Notes: a model not told the origin generated them from the sequence alone. DNA of 64,000 nt from Lonicera japonica (GCA_021464415.1 CM038465.1:18197839-18261838), one strand, 5' to 3'. Shown: positions 23,098 to 33,941, numbered from the stretch's first letter. Made by a program: numbers and translations.

Positions 23098-24140
23098 TAT
23101 TTTGATTTACTTTTCTTTCCGTAAGAGAAATTTTGTTACAAAAGAGTAATGGTGCAGGTGTGGTTGGTCTAGTCGTGAATATTCCTTTGAAAACTTGAAG
23201 AAGAGAATGGGATCTTGAGGAAGATGAAGAGGGAGAAAGGACAAACGCCCTGGACAGATTTCGAGGTCGGAAAGGAAGGGAAAAAAGCTGCCGCACAAAA
23301 AAAAAATCATAAAAATATATATATAGGTATATATATGTATGTATATATATGAAGATAGTTGGAAAAGGATCGAGTAAAATCAAACTATTTATGACCAAGA
23401 GCATAGTGAGTTTTACACATTAATGTTCCAAGCTCTACGACTTGCATCCAGTGTCTAACGAGTTTTACACATTGATGTTTTTAGCTCAATGACTAGCATC
23501 CAAGATTTAGTTTCTTCCTGCCTAGATTGGGTGGATGGTGATTGCGCAGGAGTAGTGAATTTTTCCGCTCCTTTTTGTTTTAATGTTTTTTTAATCATGT
23601 TTAAATATGAGCAATCACTCATGCTGGTTCGTAGGATGACCCATTTTTTTCCATCTGGATATCAATTGTGGAATGCTCTCTTGGCTCTGCTTAACATAAA
23701 GAATATGGGGCGCGTAACATTGGTTGTTTCGTATGGATGGATACCGAATTTTAGCAAAATGGGCCTGTAGGATATGTGAGGCCCTTCTTTTGTGTACATG
23801 TACGTATTTATATCTGTTCTGATCTTTTCTTTTCTTTTCTTTTTGGAATTATGGATGTGTGTTTATATATATACTGTGTATACATGTGGGGATATATATG
23901 GATATGAATGAAGATATGGGTTGAAGAAGAAGAACCAGCAAGTTCGAGTGCTACATATATATTATGCTAGTGTAATTTATGCTTTTATTTTCTTATGGGT
24001 TTTTTTCTGTGCTACATATATATATACAGGCTGTATTTTATCCTCGACTGTAGAAAGGCCATTGTTTCTTTTCTTAAAAGAAGAAAAAAAAAATATTTGG
24101 GTCAAAATTTTACAGGATCAGTTCAAGTTATTGCGTACTT
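23098..24140. other. no recognised feature
   Basis: Contains the region upstream of the LBD sequence (with TA-rich ATATATAT tracts at 23315-23350) and an open frame at 23489-23770 without a recognisable domain. No HSCB J-domain exon was found here on either strand. Confidence 0.4.
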
Positions 24141-24837
24141 GTCAAGATTAGCCTGAATGTAATGTAACTTATTAAATGAGCAAAATTTTAACTAAATGAT
24201 TATATTTTATTTTTGGTTATTTTCAAAATATTAAATATCATTTAAATAAGTAACAATTTGTTTTTAAAAAAGAAAGAGAGTATTTGTTAAAAAGAAAGAA
24301 AAGAAAGAGCACATCTCACAAATTTAAGGGACCCATGGTAAATATTTTAAATGAAAGGAAAAGTCATTTTGTTTTATAAAAACAAATATAAAAAATATCT
24401 CATAACGTCTTCTCCATTTGAGAATATACGACAGCAGCCACTTTCTTAATCCCTTTCTCAAAATACCACTGCCATCAAGATTGGAGCTTCCCTCCTTGAA
24501 ACTCTCTATTTCGGGTATCCTCCCTTCTCTAGTCTCTCTCATCTCATTTCTTCTCCTTCGTTCTTCCATTTTAACACTGCTGCTACTTTTTCTTCTTCCA
24601 GGAAACCCTTCAGCAGAATCTCTCTCTTTCTCTCATGCACTCATGCAGAACGCCTCAAACGCCTCGAGGCTCCCTCAGACACGCCTCAGACAGGAGGAGT
24701 AAGCTCAGAAATTGGTCAAAATCACGCCTCAGCGTTTTTCTCTCGCCTCGCCTGGGCGCGCCTCGAGGCGTGCGCCTCAAACGCCTTTTAAAACACTGGT
24801 CAAGATTAGCCTGAATGTAATGTAACTTATTAAATGA
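24141..24837. mobile_element. insert flanked by a perfect 39-bp direct repeat
   Basis: A 39-bp stretch starting GTCAAGATTAGCCTGAATG and ending CTTATTAAATGA occurs at 24141-24179 and again, identical, at 24799-24837. Between them is about 620 bp: AT-rich at the left, a CT-rich leader-like part (24410-24640) and a GC-rich right end made of GCCTCGAGGC and CGCCTCA words, closing CCTTTTAAAACACTG. That closing pattern recurs in plant genomes at the ends of small non-autonomous elements. The long perfect repeat looks like a target duplication of a recent insertion, but 39 bp is unusually long. Confidence 0.65.
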
Positions 24838-25063
24838 AACAAGAATATTAATGGAATATGTTTGAAGAAAGGAAAAGGTTCATCTGAATATTTTCTTAAT
24901 TTTCTCTATAAAGCCAGATGATATTACACAAGGTTTCATTCACGATCCAGATGGGCTCATCATCTCATCGTCTGGTTTCTTTCTTTAGTTTAACTTTGTG
25001 AATGTGCTGACATTTATGTGAAGAAAATATCTGGAATAGTAAGAAATAAATGTTTACATGCAG

Positions 25064-25132
25064 ATTATGGAAATTACGGAAGCTGTTGAAGAAGCTGCAG
25101 ACATTCAGGTGTTAAATAATATCCATGCTCAG
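25064..25132 (+). CDS. HSCB: HSCB copy 1 penultimate exon
   Basis: 69 bp in frame, IMEITEAVEEAADIQVLNNI, then HAQ, preceded by TTACATGCAG and followed by GTGTGTG. It matches the start of the HscB C-terminal oligomerisation domain (MEIxEAVEEAAD pattern). No counterpart was found in copy 2. Confidence 0.85.
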
Positions 25133-25674
25133 GTGTGTGTATATATATTTTGAAGTAAAAAAAAAAATGGGTTCCGATTCCCGAGTTTGAATATTATATA
25201 GGTTGCGGTCCTCCACTTTTTTTTTCTTCTTTTTTAAAGGATTCTGTCCATGGAGATACTCTTCAGGGTATCTCCTGCACAGCCTAACAGTATCTCCTGC
25301 AAAGCGTAGCAGTAGCTGCCTTACATTTTTGGTATCTACACCCACATTACAGTTTTGGTATTTGCCGCCCACATTTTTGGTATCTGCCATTTAGTATCTC
25401 CAGATACTTATCTGCCGTGTAGTATCTCCAGATACCAAGTCCCCGCCAGATGCAGATACCAAAACTGAGGGACTACATCCTTTTAAATAAAAAGTTGTGG
25501 ACTGCATCCTAAAACTGCTAAGAGAATTCCACAGTAGGTCTATACCCTTTTTGCATACTTGGGAAAAAAGATATATGTAGATAATTCTGATGTGAATCTC
25601 ATGGTCTAATGTGCTATATAAAAATTAGAACTTATCCCTCTTATATTCTTTATTTTTCTCTTTGTACACAACAG

Positions 25675-25812
25675 ATGGATGAGAAATTGAGGCATTGGTC
25701 AAACTCCTTTGCAAATGCATTCCAACGTCAACAGTATGAAGAAGCTCGCACTTGTATACAGAGAATGACTTACTATCAACGTGTAAATGAAGAAATTGTT
25801 AAGAAGCTTTAA
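25675..25812 (+). CDS. HSCB: HSCB copy 1 last exon
   Basis: 138 bp from ACACAACAG acceptor to TAA at 25810-25812: DEKLRHWSNSFANAF, then YEEARTCIQRMTYYQR and EEIVKKL, the C-terminal helices of HscB that contact the cluster scaffold protein. Intact frame. The same exon in copy 2 (63357-63494) has a stop. Confidence 0.9.
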   Translation: MDEKLRHWSNSFANAFQRQQYEEARTCIQRMTYYQRVNEEIVKKL

Positions 25813-26200
25813 TTCAGGTACCTATTCCTACATAGTCTAGTAACACGTTAATTCTCTTACGTACAACTTATTTTTTTTTTGGGGTTGATCATTGATGACA
25901 CTTTTTATATAGAAAGTGGCACAACATGTAATGACGACCTCACTCTGGTGAAAACTTATTGAGTATAAAGGGGCGAAAGTGAAATAAGTAAAGAGAATAA
26001 AATTTTATATTTTTAGTCCCTCTTTTTCTATGAATAGAGCATTGAGTCGCTTTTATGAAATTAGGAATTAAAAATATTAAACAATTATCATTGTGCTATA
26101 TACAGAACAAAACAAAAAGTAGGGATTGGAAAAATAGAACAGACGATAGGCACTAGTTGTGAATTTCTCTTACTTTTTAACACCCAAGGGGAAAAATTCC
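25813..26200 (+). repeat. HSCB 3' flank, duplicated at 63495-64000
   Basis: Follows the stop codon closely in both copies: TTCAGGTACCTAT, TAGTCTAGTAACACG, TTGATCATTGATGACACTT, AATGACGACCTCACTCTGG, TATAAAGGGGCGAAAGTG, GACGATAGGCACTAGTTGTG. Copy 2 has about 140 extra bases after the CTCTGGTGA block. The TATATAG before the AAAGTGGC block could be an acceptor of a 3' UTR intron. Confidence 0.8.
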
Positions 26201-26310
26201 AGGAAAATGAAGGCCGATTAGGCGAAGGATGAGCTCAATTTGAGAGACCTTAGGTGGGGACTAGGGGTTAGGGCTAGGGCTAGGCGGTCGATTATTTATT
26301 TTGTTTAAAA

Positions 26311-26520
26311 ATGTCTAATGGTTGCTTTTGCACTAAATGCAACATCGTTGGAGCAGTGATGATAATAAAAGAGGCTTCAACGCACTGCAGCTCAGACGAA
26401 GCAGCTCACAAAGGCCTATATAAATGCATAACATTTATTTCCGTTCCAACAAAGCGAGAACTAATGGCTGGAGTGGTTAATGAACTTAATATTCAGAGTA
26501 GTGTTGCTCTTACTAGGTAA
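26311..26520 (+). CDS. small open frame of unknown origin, exon-like
   Basis: MSNGCFCTKCNIVGAVMII through GLYKCITFISVPTKRELMAG to SSVALTR, then TAA in GTAATC, which could equally be a splice donor. It starts with an ATG in weak context and has a CxxC pair near the N-terminus. I do not recognise the protein. Amino-acid composition looks exon-like but there is no supporting neighbour. It may be a degraded exon. Confidence 0.25.
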   Translation: MSNGCFCTKCNIVGAVMIIKEASTHCSSDEAAHKGLYKCITFISVPTKRELMAGVVNELNIQSSVALTR

Positions 26521-28140
26521 TCTTACCAAATATTTTTACCGGCATGCATTACATGTACAACCCATGCAATGCACCCAGCAAGAATAGGTGGTAAAATTAC
26601 CAAGTTTAGTGTTTTCCATAATTCTTTTGCTCGGCAGGTTGTCAGCTCAATTTTGTAAGGTCTAGTTTACCGACAGCTCATCTGTAACTAAAATATATAG
26701 AACATCTAAGAGCTCGCTTTTGGGGTGAAGTAAGCCTCGTATGGAGGAAGAATTGCATCCAAAATCCCTAACAGTGTCCTTGCTGGTTATTGCCAATTTT
26801 GTTTATCCACCGTTAGTTTATCCAAAATCACTTGAACACTCATATCGGTGATAATATATTCTTTCCTAGATTTTTAAACTATCAGCTTGTGGCATTTATA
26901 TCCCATTTATGTTATAAGAGGCAAAAAAATGCAGCAATTCAATTAATTCTCTCTCTTTTACAAGATGGTATTAGAGAATTAGTTGCTCTGGTCACTTCTA
27001 AATGCGTTTCTTTGCTCTTTTGTTCTTCATATCATCCCATCTGCATGAGATCACAAGTATCTTTCTTTTCTTGCTCGAGGGCACCATTGTTGCCTTTTTC
27101 CTTTCTCACGATTTAGGGTGTGCAGAATTGATCGATCCAATTCTATCCGATCTAATTGTAATTGGATTCGATAAGGATAGTGGATTTGGTTTGATTGAGT
27201 TTTTCGAAACCAACATTAGATTAGTTTTGGACTTTTCGTTTACATTTAGAAACCAACCTCAAATTTTACCAATCCAATAGTGCTAACAAAGTGATGCATG
27301 TAGACACAGTTTTCTCTTTTAATACGTTAAAAGTATTTTATCAATCAAGAAAAAATATTTTGTTTGAATGTAATCTATAATACAATCCAAGAGGGTTGAC
27401 ACACTCCACGATAAGACTACGATCTATAAAATCCAAGGGCTATAATTTACCCGCACAAATTCAATAGTAAAAAATTCTGGAAATGGGGTAAAAAGATCTC
27501 GTGTGACAACATTTTTTGCAAAAAATCCAGCGAATAATATTTTTTTGAAATAAGGGCTTAGTTTTTATTATTTTTCTAAAATAAGGGCCTATTTATTAAT
27601 TGTATTTTAAAATGAGGACTTTTACCAAAATTGTATTTTGTGCAAATTTAACTTTGCAATTCAAAAAAAATTATGCAAATTTATTTTGCATGATGTGTTT
27701 ATATTTTTTCACAAGTATATTCTTATGTTTCACTCATAGAACTCTAAAACGACGTCAAATAAACACAAATACATAGTAATGTAAAGAAAACAAGGAGTGC
27801 AAACTTAACTTTGCATAACTCCAAAAATTTTATCATGTGTATTTTATTAATAAATGAGTTTTAAATATGTAATTTGTTGAAATTAATATAAAGCACTGTC
27901 AATTAAACACTTATTTATAATAATATGCTAAAAAACATGTAATGCAAATTTAATTTTGCACGTCTCCATAAAAAATTACAATTTAAAAATTTATTGCAAA
28001 GTTAGCTTTGTACTCCTTTTGGAGTTTGGTCAAGTATAGGCCTGTAATTTACAAAAATATTATTCCCTGGTTCTTTTGCAGATTTTTTTTTTCCAAACAA
28101 GCCCCATTTTTCAATGTCCCGGAACAAGTACCCAATTAAT
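26521..28140. other. intergenic AT-rich DNA
   Basis: No gene recognised. Open frames at 26832-27280 lack domains. From 27480 to 28130 there is a loosely repetitive region with repeated TGCAAATTTAACTTTGCA and AATAAGGGCCTATTT words, probably an old non-autonomous element without definable ends. Confidence 0.4.
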
Positions 28141-28169
28141 GACAAGTACACATAAACATGAGAAACAGT

Positions 28170-28535
28170 TAGAGACATGAATGGCATGGTGTTTAATCAT
28201 GCGGTGTTTCATATTTGATAGATATCATGTAGATATACGCCATAGAATTGCAACTCTATTGCTACTGAGTGTTTGTCCCATTATAATTGTGGACACAAGG
28301 TTTGCATGAAATATGTTTGTCATATCTATAGTGAGATATGAAAAGGAGAAACAGTTAGATACATGAATGGGATTCCGTGTCATGTTCATGTTGTGTTTTG
28401 CATTCAATGGATACGTGACATGCATTGCGACTTGGGTCCTACATTATTGCATTATGACACAAAGGTTTTGAATGAAATACATGTCACGTGTTTATTGGGT
28501 GTGAGGCACCACGTGAACACGACAGGTGATCCTTT
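28170..28535. repeat. two adjacent inverted-repeat elements, family B
   Basis: The clearer unit (about 28355-28530) has TTCATGTTGTG, GCATTCAATGGATACGTGACA on the left and ACATGTCACGTGTTTATTGGG, CACCACGTGAACACGAC on the right, which pair imperfectly when reversed. A partial, more diverged unit precedes it (28170-28330), and both are introduced by GAGAAACAGTTAGA. Similar units recur at 29110-29255 and 34589-34795. Confidence 0.6.
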
Positions 28536-29109
28536 CCATACATTTATTTAACTCAATAATGCTATTGAGTTGGGGCTTAAGGCTTATCTTTTAGAAAGTT
28601 GTAATTAAAGTATTGATTAAAAAGGTTAGCTGATGCTATATCAAACGCAGTTTAACAAATGAAAGATGCTCTTAGCATTTTCACTCATATATGCATTTCC
28701 TAGTCTTTGATACTTTTATTTGGTAATTTACATATCTAGAGATCACGAAAATACATTTACTTTGTTTGCTGTTGATAATATACTTAATCACTTGTGATTG
28801 TGTTTGTATTTGGAAAATCTTGGTTGGATGACGAGTCAAGTCTAATCTATTCCATTCCATTCCCTTCTTTTAGATTGTAGATGCATTGTAATGCAACTTT
28901 ATTAAATTAGTAATGGAAGCTCCAATTTCTTTACCACAATAACCAAGTGATTCTTACATATATTGAGATAACTAATTAACCAATCTTCGGGTAAACAAAC
29001 ATGAAAATAACCAAAAGCTCAGCCCGGTCTCTCTATTATGTGGTCGTGTGGATTGAATATTTGTTTATTCTTTTGATATGTTGAGGATTTCTAGACTTAG
29101 TGTTTAAGA

Positions 29110-29255
29110 AGAAATAGTTAGTACTTGGAGTGTTGTGTTTACATGGTATTTTGTATTCAATAGATATGCGATATGGATTTAGTGCATAACACTAACGTGC
29201 ATGTTTATTGGATGCGAAATACCACGTGAATGAAACACTTGTGCATGTAACTCTA
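29110..29255. repeat. inverted-repeat element, family B
   Basis: Shares AGAAATAGTTAGT, TTGTATTCAATAGATATGCGA, TGCATGTTTATTGGATG and ACCACGTGAATGAAACAC with the elements at 28355-28530 and 34589-34795. Palindromic design with the same end words. Confidence 0.55.
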
Positions 29256-30348
29256 TCTATTCATACAGCTTTTTCATATCGTGTGCTAAAGCTTTTAACT
29301 AGAACCCACTTTTAAAGTAATGGTAGTGAATTTTGTCTTTGCTTTAAGAGCTACAACATAACCAAGAAATTGCTTCATACTTTGTGTTACCATTGTTGTT
29401 TATAACAATTTACTTGGAAGTATGAAGAACAACTTTAAATGGGGCATCTCTAATTAGAATGCGCAACACTCTTTTTAGCTAACTAAACTTTTGGATTCGT
29501 AAAAGCAATTTCTACTCTATTCATTTGTATGTTTTTAGGCGATTCGATCATTGATCAATTCTTGTCATGGATTCATGATTAAGTCCCAGTGTTTATATTT
29601 ATCTACATTTGGTATACAACTACAAATTTTTGTGAGTATCGGGTATCCCGTATTCCCGTTTTCCCGTTATGGGTTCTGGACTTGCCGGAAACCGGTTAAT
29701 CACGGGTGTCGTCACTAACAACGGCGAGGGTGAGCTAAAATTTACAATTTTTGAAAAATTTCTCAAGTATTACTCATCCTTGAAGTGCTATGAGTAATAA
29801 GACTTTTTCGAAAACTATGTTGTTCTAGCACTTGATTAATAATAATCCATACATTGGAAACTAAATCAAATAAATAATAATTCTTTAAATAAGCGTAAAA
29901 AATTGAGCTAACCATGGTTAGTTGGTTTTTAAAAGTTTGTTAGTTGCTTTGCTTTTAATAAGTTTCATGGTGAACGTTGGACTCTTAATTTAAGGGCTCA
30001 TGGGCATATGTCAAGCACCTCTATTCGGAAAGAATAAACTTTCAACATGTATTAAATATGGCACAGATGCTCATACAAGACCTCATTTTTTCCATTTATA
30101 GTAGTTCTAACATGTGCCCCAATGCATGTTCTCGTTTTCCTAATTTGAGATGTGGAGAATAGGGATTTGCCCAAAATATAACGCGTAGTTTTATCATCTT
30201 TAGCCCCAACTCTCCAAAATATTACACCTAGTTTTATCATCTTAAGCCCATTGTTGTTGTGCAATTAATAATCATGAACACACATGGAGTGGTGTGGTTA
30301 CATTTGAAGAAAGTCTTACTCAATTAAGGTGCAATACCTTGTTATGTA
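29256..30348. other. intergenic DNA, no gene recognised
   Basis: AT-rich. A short repeated phrase around TAGTTTTATCATCTT plus TAGCCC occurs twice at 30187-30248. An open frame on the minus strand at 30052-30264 covers that repeat and is not convincing. Confidence 0.4.
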
Positions 30349-30837
30349 ATTAGTGTAAATTAGAAATGTATTGACCTTGATTAAGTAAAATTTGTGAGGA
30401 GTTCGTGAATCTTGATTAAGTATGGACCAAATTGTAAAACTTCATAAGTTTAGTATGGACTAAAATGTGAAGTTGCAAAAGTTTAGGGTTAAAATAATAA
30501 AGTTATGAAACTTTAGGGTGAATTATCGTAATTAAGTTAAAAGTCAGTTTTTTTTTCCAAAACCACCGACTTGCTCCACTTCCTTTATTCTTCATTTTTC
30601 TTCCATTTTTGATGGCTGTAACTGAGATATAGAGAAAAAAATATGGGTACGAGACACTATTTTTATAAATTGGTCATCCAAACTTCACCGAATTGTGTCG
30701 GTTTGTAAGGGAAAGTCATTTTATACGTCTAGGGCTATGTGATGGTATAAGAATTTCGGAGTTGTGCTAGTCGGGGTTCGGGTTATCATCTCAAATTTCA
30801 TGCTTAGTGGCTAAATATTTTGAGGTAAGGAATAATT

Positions 30838-31156
30838 ATGATTATGATTTCACCTTACGGGCAAAGCTAATGTGGTAGCCGATGCCTTGAGTTGAAAATC
30901 CCAAGGGTCTTTAGTTGCTTTACGATGTCAGTAGTGGAAGCTAAGGCAAGAGTTGCAACGGTGTAATCTCATGGTGAGTTAAAATGATAATCAAGCTTAT
31001 CTTGGTAATATGGTTGACCAACTGACAATCTAACAAGGGGTGATTGATGCCCAACACGTGGACGAGGAACTTCGTGTGATAGGTGACTGTTTAGCTACAG
31101 AAGCCGAACCCGGTGAATATAAACTTGGGGCTGATGGTGGAATTCGGATTGTAATT
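30838..31156 (+). pseudogene. Ty3/gypsy pol relic (RNase H to integrase start)
   Basis: Broken frames give DFTLRAKLMW and then a VVADAL-like block, a KSQGSL-like block, WKLRQELQRCN-like words, and EELRVIGDCLATEA and YKLGADGGIRI, the spacer between RNase H and integrase in plant gypsy elements. The block ends exactly where an LTR-like start TGTAACACCCTCGCC begins at 31157, so most of the integrase is deleted. Confidence 0.65.
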
Positions 31157-31980
31157 GTAACACCCTCGCCTTAATTAATAGGATAACACTTGTAATTAAG
31201 ACTTGAAGCGTTATTAACCCACTTTAGACTAGTTAAAATGAGTTTAATATAAATAATAAATCATGGTAAACCACATAACACGTGCCAATCAATCATTTGA
31301 TACTCATAGATGATAATATATAACGGAAGCATAACACAGGTACATATCCAAAAGATATACAAAATCATATCATGTCACTAAATATTTAAAGTAACTTAGG
31401 CTAGCCGTGACTAGCCATATAAACATATATATAACAAAAATATGTCCGTATCAGAGCAATCTACGTTGTCCCTGAACTTGTCGTCTTTTTAACCTCATTC
31501 CTTTCTTGTGTACTTGAATTTGTTTAATAAAAACAGGGTGAGCTTACAGCTCAGTAGGGGGCATAATAGGGAATAGTATGTTGTAAACATAACTAGCAAT
31601 TTAATAACAAATAATACTTTAACCAATAATTCAATTTAAAACCATCATCTTATAAAACAATGCATGCTTATGCATATGCAGGTTACCTCTCTTGTGTCAG
31701 CCATTATGCCACGTCCCCGAAAGATACCGAAGTCGAACCGAATAATAATAATAATAATAATAGTAATGAACTTGACCGCCTCAAGAAATACCGAAGCCGA
31801 AACCGAATAATAATAATAATAATAACAATGGGCCTGACCGTTCCCAAGAGAATGAATATCAAGAGCATCATAACATGGCCTGATCATCTCAGGGAATATC
31901 ATAATATATAGCAATAGAATTAGACCACATGTCCACCAATATCATATAAATTACAACTACATTTATCTTGTTGTTGTCTA
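31157..31980 (+). mobile_element. LTR-like sequence following the gypsy pol relic
   Basis: Starts TGTAACACCC, typical of plant gypsy LTRs, and includes GGTGAGCTTACAGCTCAGTAGG. The right end was not found before the inverted-repeat arm at 32039. It contains two AAT-rich units (31730-31830), each introduced by a CCGAAG(T/C)CGAA phrase and followed by a GACCG phrase, that is, a tandem duplication of about 66 bp with trinucleotide expansion. Confidence 0.5.
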
Positions 31981-32287
31981 AATTTTTGGACTCCACATTG
32001 TTGACTCTAGATAGCTGACGATTTGTTGCCCTTCATAGGCAAGTTGGTGGTTTTGAAAAAAAAAATCTAACTTTTAGCTTAATTATGATAATTCACCCTA
32101 AAGTTTCATAACTTTATTATTTTAACCCTGAACTTTTGCAACATAACATTTTAGTCCATACATAACTTATGAAGTTTTACAAGTTGGTCCATGATTTAAT
32201 CAAGATTTATGAACTCAAAAATTTTACTTAATCATGGTTAATATGTTTCTAATTTACACTAAGGATTAACTACAATTTAGTACAATG

Positions 32288-32493
32288 TACTGATACCCAA
32301 ATTTCATTCGATACAATATATATATAAATATATTTTGAAAATAGCAATCTACTTCCTGTTTGGTTTCGATCTAGTATAATATGGGAGTTATTTCCATGCA
32401 AATTTATGTATTAGATCGAAACCAAACAGGAAATAGATTGCTATATTCGAAATATATATATATATTGTATCGAATGAAATTTCGGTGCCAGTA
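32288..32493. mobile_element. MITE, near-perfect palindrome
   Basis: The left arm, TACTGATACCCAAATTTCATTCG ... TGTTTGGTTTCGATCTA in landmarks, mirrors the right arm TAGATCGAAACCAAACA ... CGAATGAAATTT then CGGTGCCAGTA. Arms are about 85-90 bp with a loop of about 30-40 bp. The RNA would fold into a long hairpin. No clear target duplication could be read. Confidence 0.8.
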
Positions 32494-32654
32494 AAATAAT
32501 CCATACACTAATTACATTACGGGGTATTAAATAAGGTCCATGTAAGTAACTAGTAACCTCCTCTCAAATAGTTGGGACTTGGAAGTACAAAAGTTAGTTT
32601 ATGAATCCAAGGAATTGGTATAATTTAATTATTAGGCCAACTCCAATAGTTTAT

Positions 32655-32765
32655 GGGAAAATATTGGGTATTTTTGAAGTATTATGCTGTGTTGCCACCA
32701 ATTTGGTTATAACTATCGGAGTTGGTGTAATGCTACATGTTACTCTCTGAATACCCAATATCTTT
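32655..32765. mobile_element. short hairpin MITE, family A, unit 1
   Basis: Opens GGGAAAATATTGGGTATTTT and closes GAATACCCAATATCTTT. The centre is diverged from the other family A units (GTTGCCACCA replaces the GGCGCTACACC core). It is the first of five related units within 1.8 kb. Confidence 0.7.
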
Positions 32766-32926
32766 GGACTGCTTCCTAACCAATACCAAAGGTTTCATTT
32801 GCCACTACACATCTTAAACTATTAACTACACAAATTTTTTATCTTTTATCTGTTTTAGAGACTTGAAAACCATTGTCCCTAATTACATAAATTGTTTTGT
32901 TTTTAAAAGAAAATTTTATCAAATAT

Positions 32927-33757
32927 GAGAAAATATTGGGTATTTATGGAGTATCATGTGGCGCTACACTCGCTTTAATGACAACCCTACATCTGGGATC
33001 ATTAGAGCGGGTGTAGCGCCACGTGTTACTCTTAGGCCTCGTTTGATTCAGGTATTAAAAAGTGGGATGGGATTATTAATACTACATTTTTTATAATACC
33101 TTGTTTGATTCGCACAAACGTACTGGGATTACTAATACCGGTACTAACTTAATACCACTCTTTGTGCTATAATTTAATACCAGGGGGGAGGTGGTATTGT
33201 TTATCCAGGATTAAGAAAAATGAACCATATATTTTCAAAAATGCCATTACTACTATAATATTTTCAAAAATGCAATTACTACTACTATATTATTATTATT
33301 TTTTTTAAAGAAATTTCTTTTTTAATTTTTTTTTTTTTAAAAACTTTTTTTTAAAAGTATTTCTTTTTTTAATAAATTTTTTTTTAAAATAAATTTTTAT
33401 AAAGTCAATTTGTTTTTTCCCTTTTTTTTTGTTAGTCCAAAATATAAGTCCGTATTACGAGTTACAGAACAACAACAACATGGTATTAACATTAGCCTAT
33501 GAGATATCCCAGTAGGTGGGGTAATACGGCTACATGAATCAAACAAGGCCATATTGGTATTAAATTCTCTAATACCATTCGTATTTCTTAATAGTTTCCC
33601 CTATAGTTTTTCTAGGTTTCCTCTGCCTCTAATAACTAGGCTTCCCTCCATATGATCAACTCTCCTAATCCATGGCATCTGCAGGTCTCCTAATACCTGA
33701 ATCAAACTTTTCTGAGGCCTTAGAACATTCCTGTACTAGTCTTGCCAATATCTTCTA
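32927..33757. mobile_element. hairpin MITE, family A, unit 2, split by a Tourist MITE
   Basis: Opens GAGAAAATATTGGGTATTT; its inner arms are ATGTGGCGCTACACTCG and GCGGGTGTAGCGCCACGTG, followed by TTACTC and TTA at 33032-33034. There the Tourist-like element inserted; the closing end (GCCAATATCTT) is at about 33747-33757. Confidence 0.7.
33035..33719. mobile_element. Tourist (PIF/Harbinger-type) MITE with TTA duplication
   Basis: Left end GGCCTCGTTTGATTCAGG then TATTA; the right end TAATACCTGAATCAAAC, six extra bases, then GAGGCC pairs with it. TTA flanks both sides (33032-33034, 33720-33722). An additional internal end, CATGAATCAAACAAGGCC ending at 33549, pairs equally well with the left end, so this may be a composite of two elements. 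Middle part is T-rich with no coding capacity. Confidence 0.8.
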
Positions 33758-33790
33758 TCTCAGCTACACTTAGTTTTTGTGTTGGCTTTT

Positions 33791-33941
33791 GAGAAAATAT
33801 TGGTTAGTATTTGAGTACTATGTGGCGCTACACCTATTCTAATGATTGTGATTGAATCTATATATGGGATTTAAACATTGGATAGCGATTATTGGAGCGG
33901 GTGTAGCGCCACTTGTTACTTAAAAGTACCTAATATCTTTT
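33791..33941. mobile_element. hairpin MITE, family A, unit 3
   Basis: Opens GAGAAAATATTGGTTAGTAT; core arms ATGTGGCGCTACACC and GGTGTAGCGCCACTTG; closes GTACCTAATATCTTTT. Arms pair over most of the length with a central loop of about 50 bp. Confidence 0.75.

Larger units (their letters stand above)
16033..25812 (+). pseudogene. HSCB: HSCB copy 1: Fe-S cluster co-chaperone HscB, J-domain exons missing
   Basis: HscB (Jac1) is a J-domain co-chaperone that delivers Fe-S clusters from the scaffold to target proteins with a mitochondrial Hsp70. Recognised parts in order: a CT-rich 5' leader (16033-16216), exon with transit peptide and zinc-binding CWNC...CQSC motif (18056-18582), exon IMEITEAVEEAAD (25064-25132) and last exon DEKLRHWSNSFANAF...EEIVKKL (25675-25812). 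All four have good splice signals and no internal stop. The exons for the J domain (HPD motif) and for the segment after it, which should lie between 18583 and 25063, were not found; the interval holds L1 debris, an LTR piece, a SINE, an LBD pseudogene and a 39-bp-flanked insert. A co-chaperone without a J domain could not stimulate Hsp70, so I call it a pseudogene, although transcription is possible. Confidence 0.8.
30349..32262. repeat. large inverted repeat, arms about 225 bp, enclosing gypsy debris
   Basis: The left arm 30349-30574 (TTAGTGTAAATTAGAAA ... CCAAAACCACCGACTTGC) matches the reverse complement of 32039-32262 (GCAAGTTGGTGGTTTTG ... TTTCTAATTTACACTAA), about 85% by eye. Shared inner words include GGACTAAAATGT, AATAATAAAGTTATGAAAC and TTTAGGGTGAATTATC. 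The 1.46-kb loop holds a gypsy pol piece and an LTR start. It may be a foldback or Mutator-like element or two insertions in opposite orientation. Confidence 0.75.

Noticed and set aside
22891..23404. Plus-strand and minus-strand frames around the LBD start
   Set aside because: Shadows of the LBD reading frame and its upstream region.
31645..31914. Overlapping open frames on both strands
   Set aside because: They are produced by AAT trinucleotide runs inside an LTR-like region.
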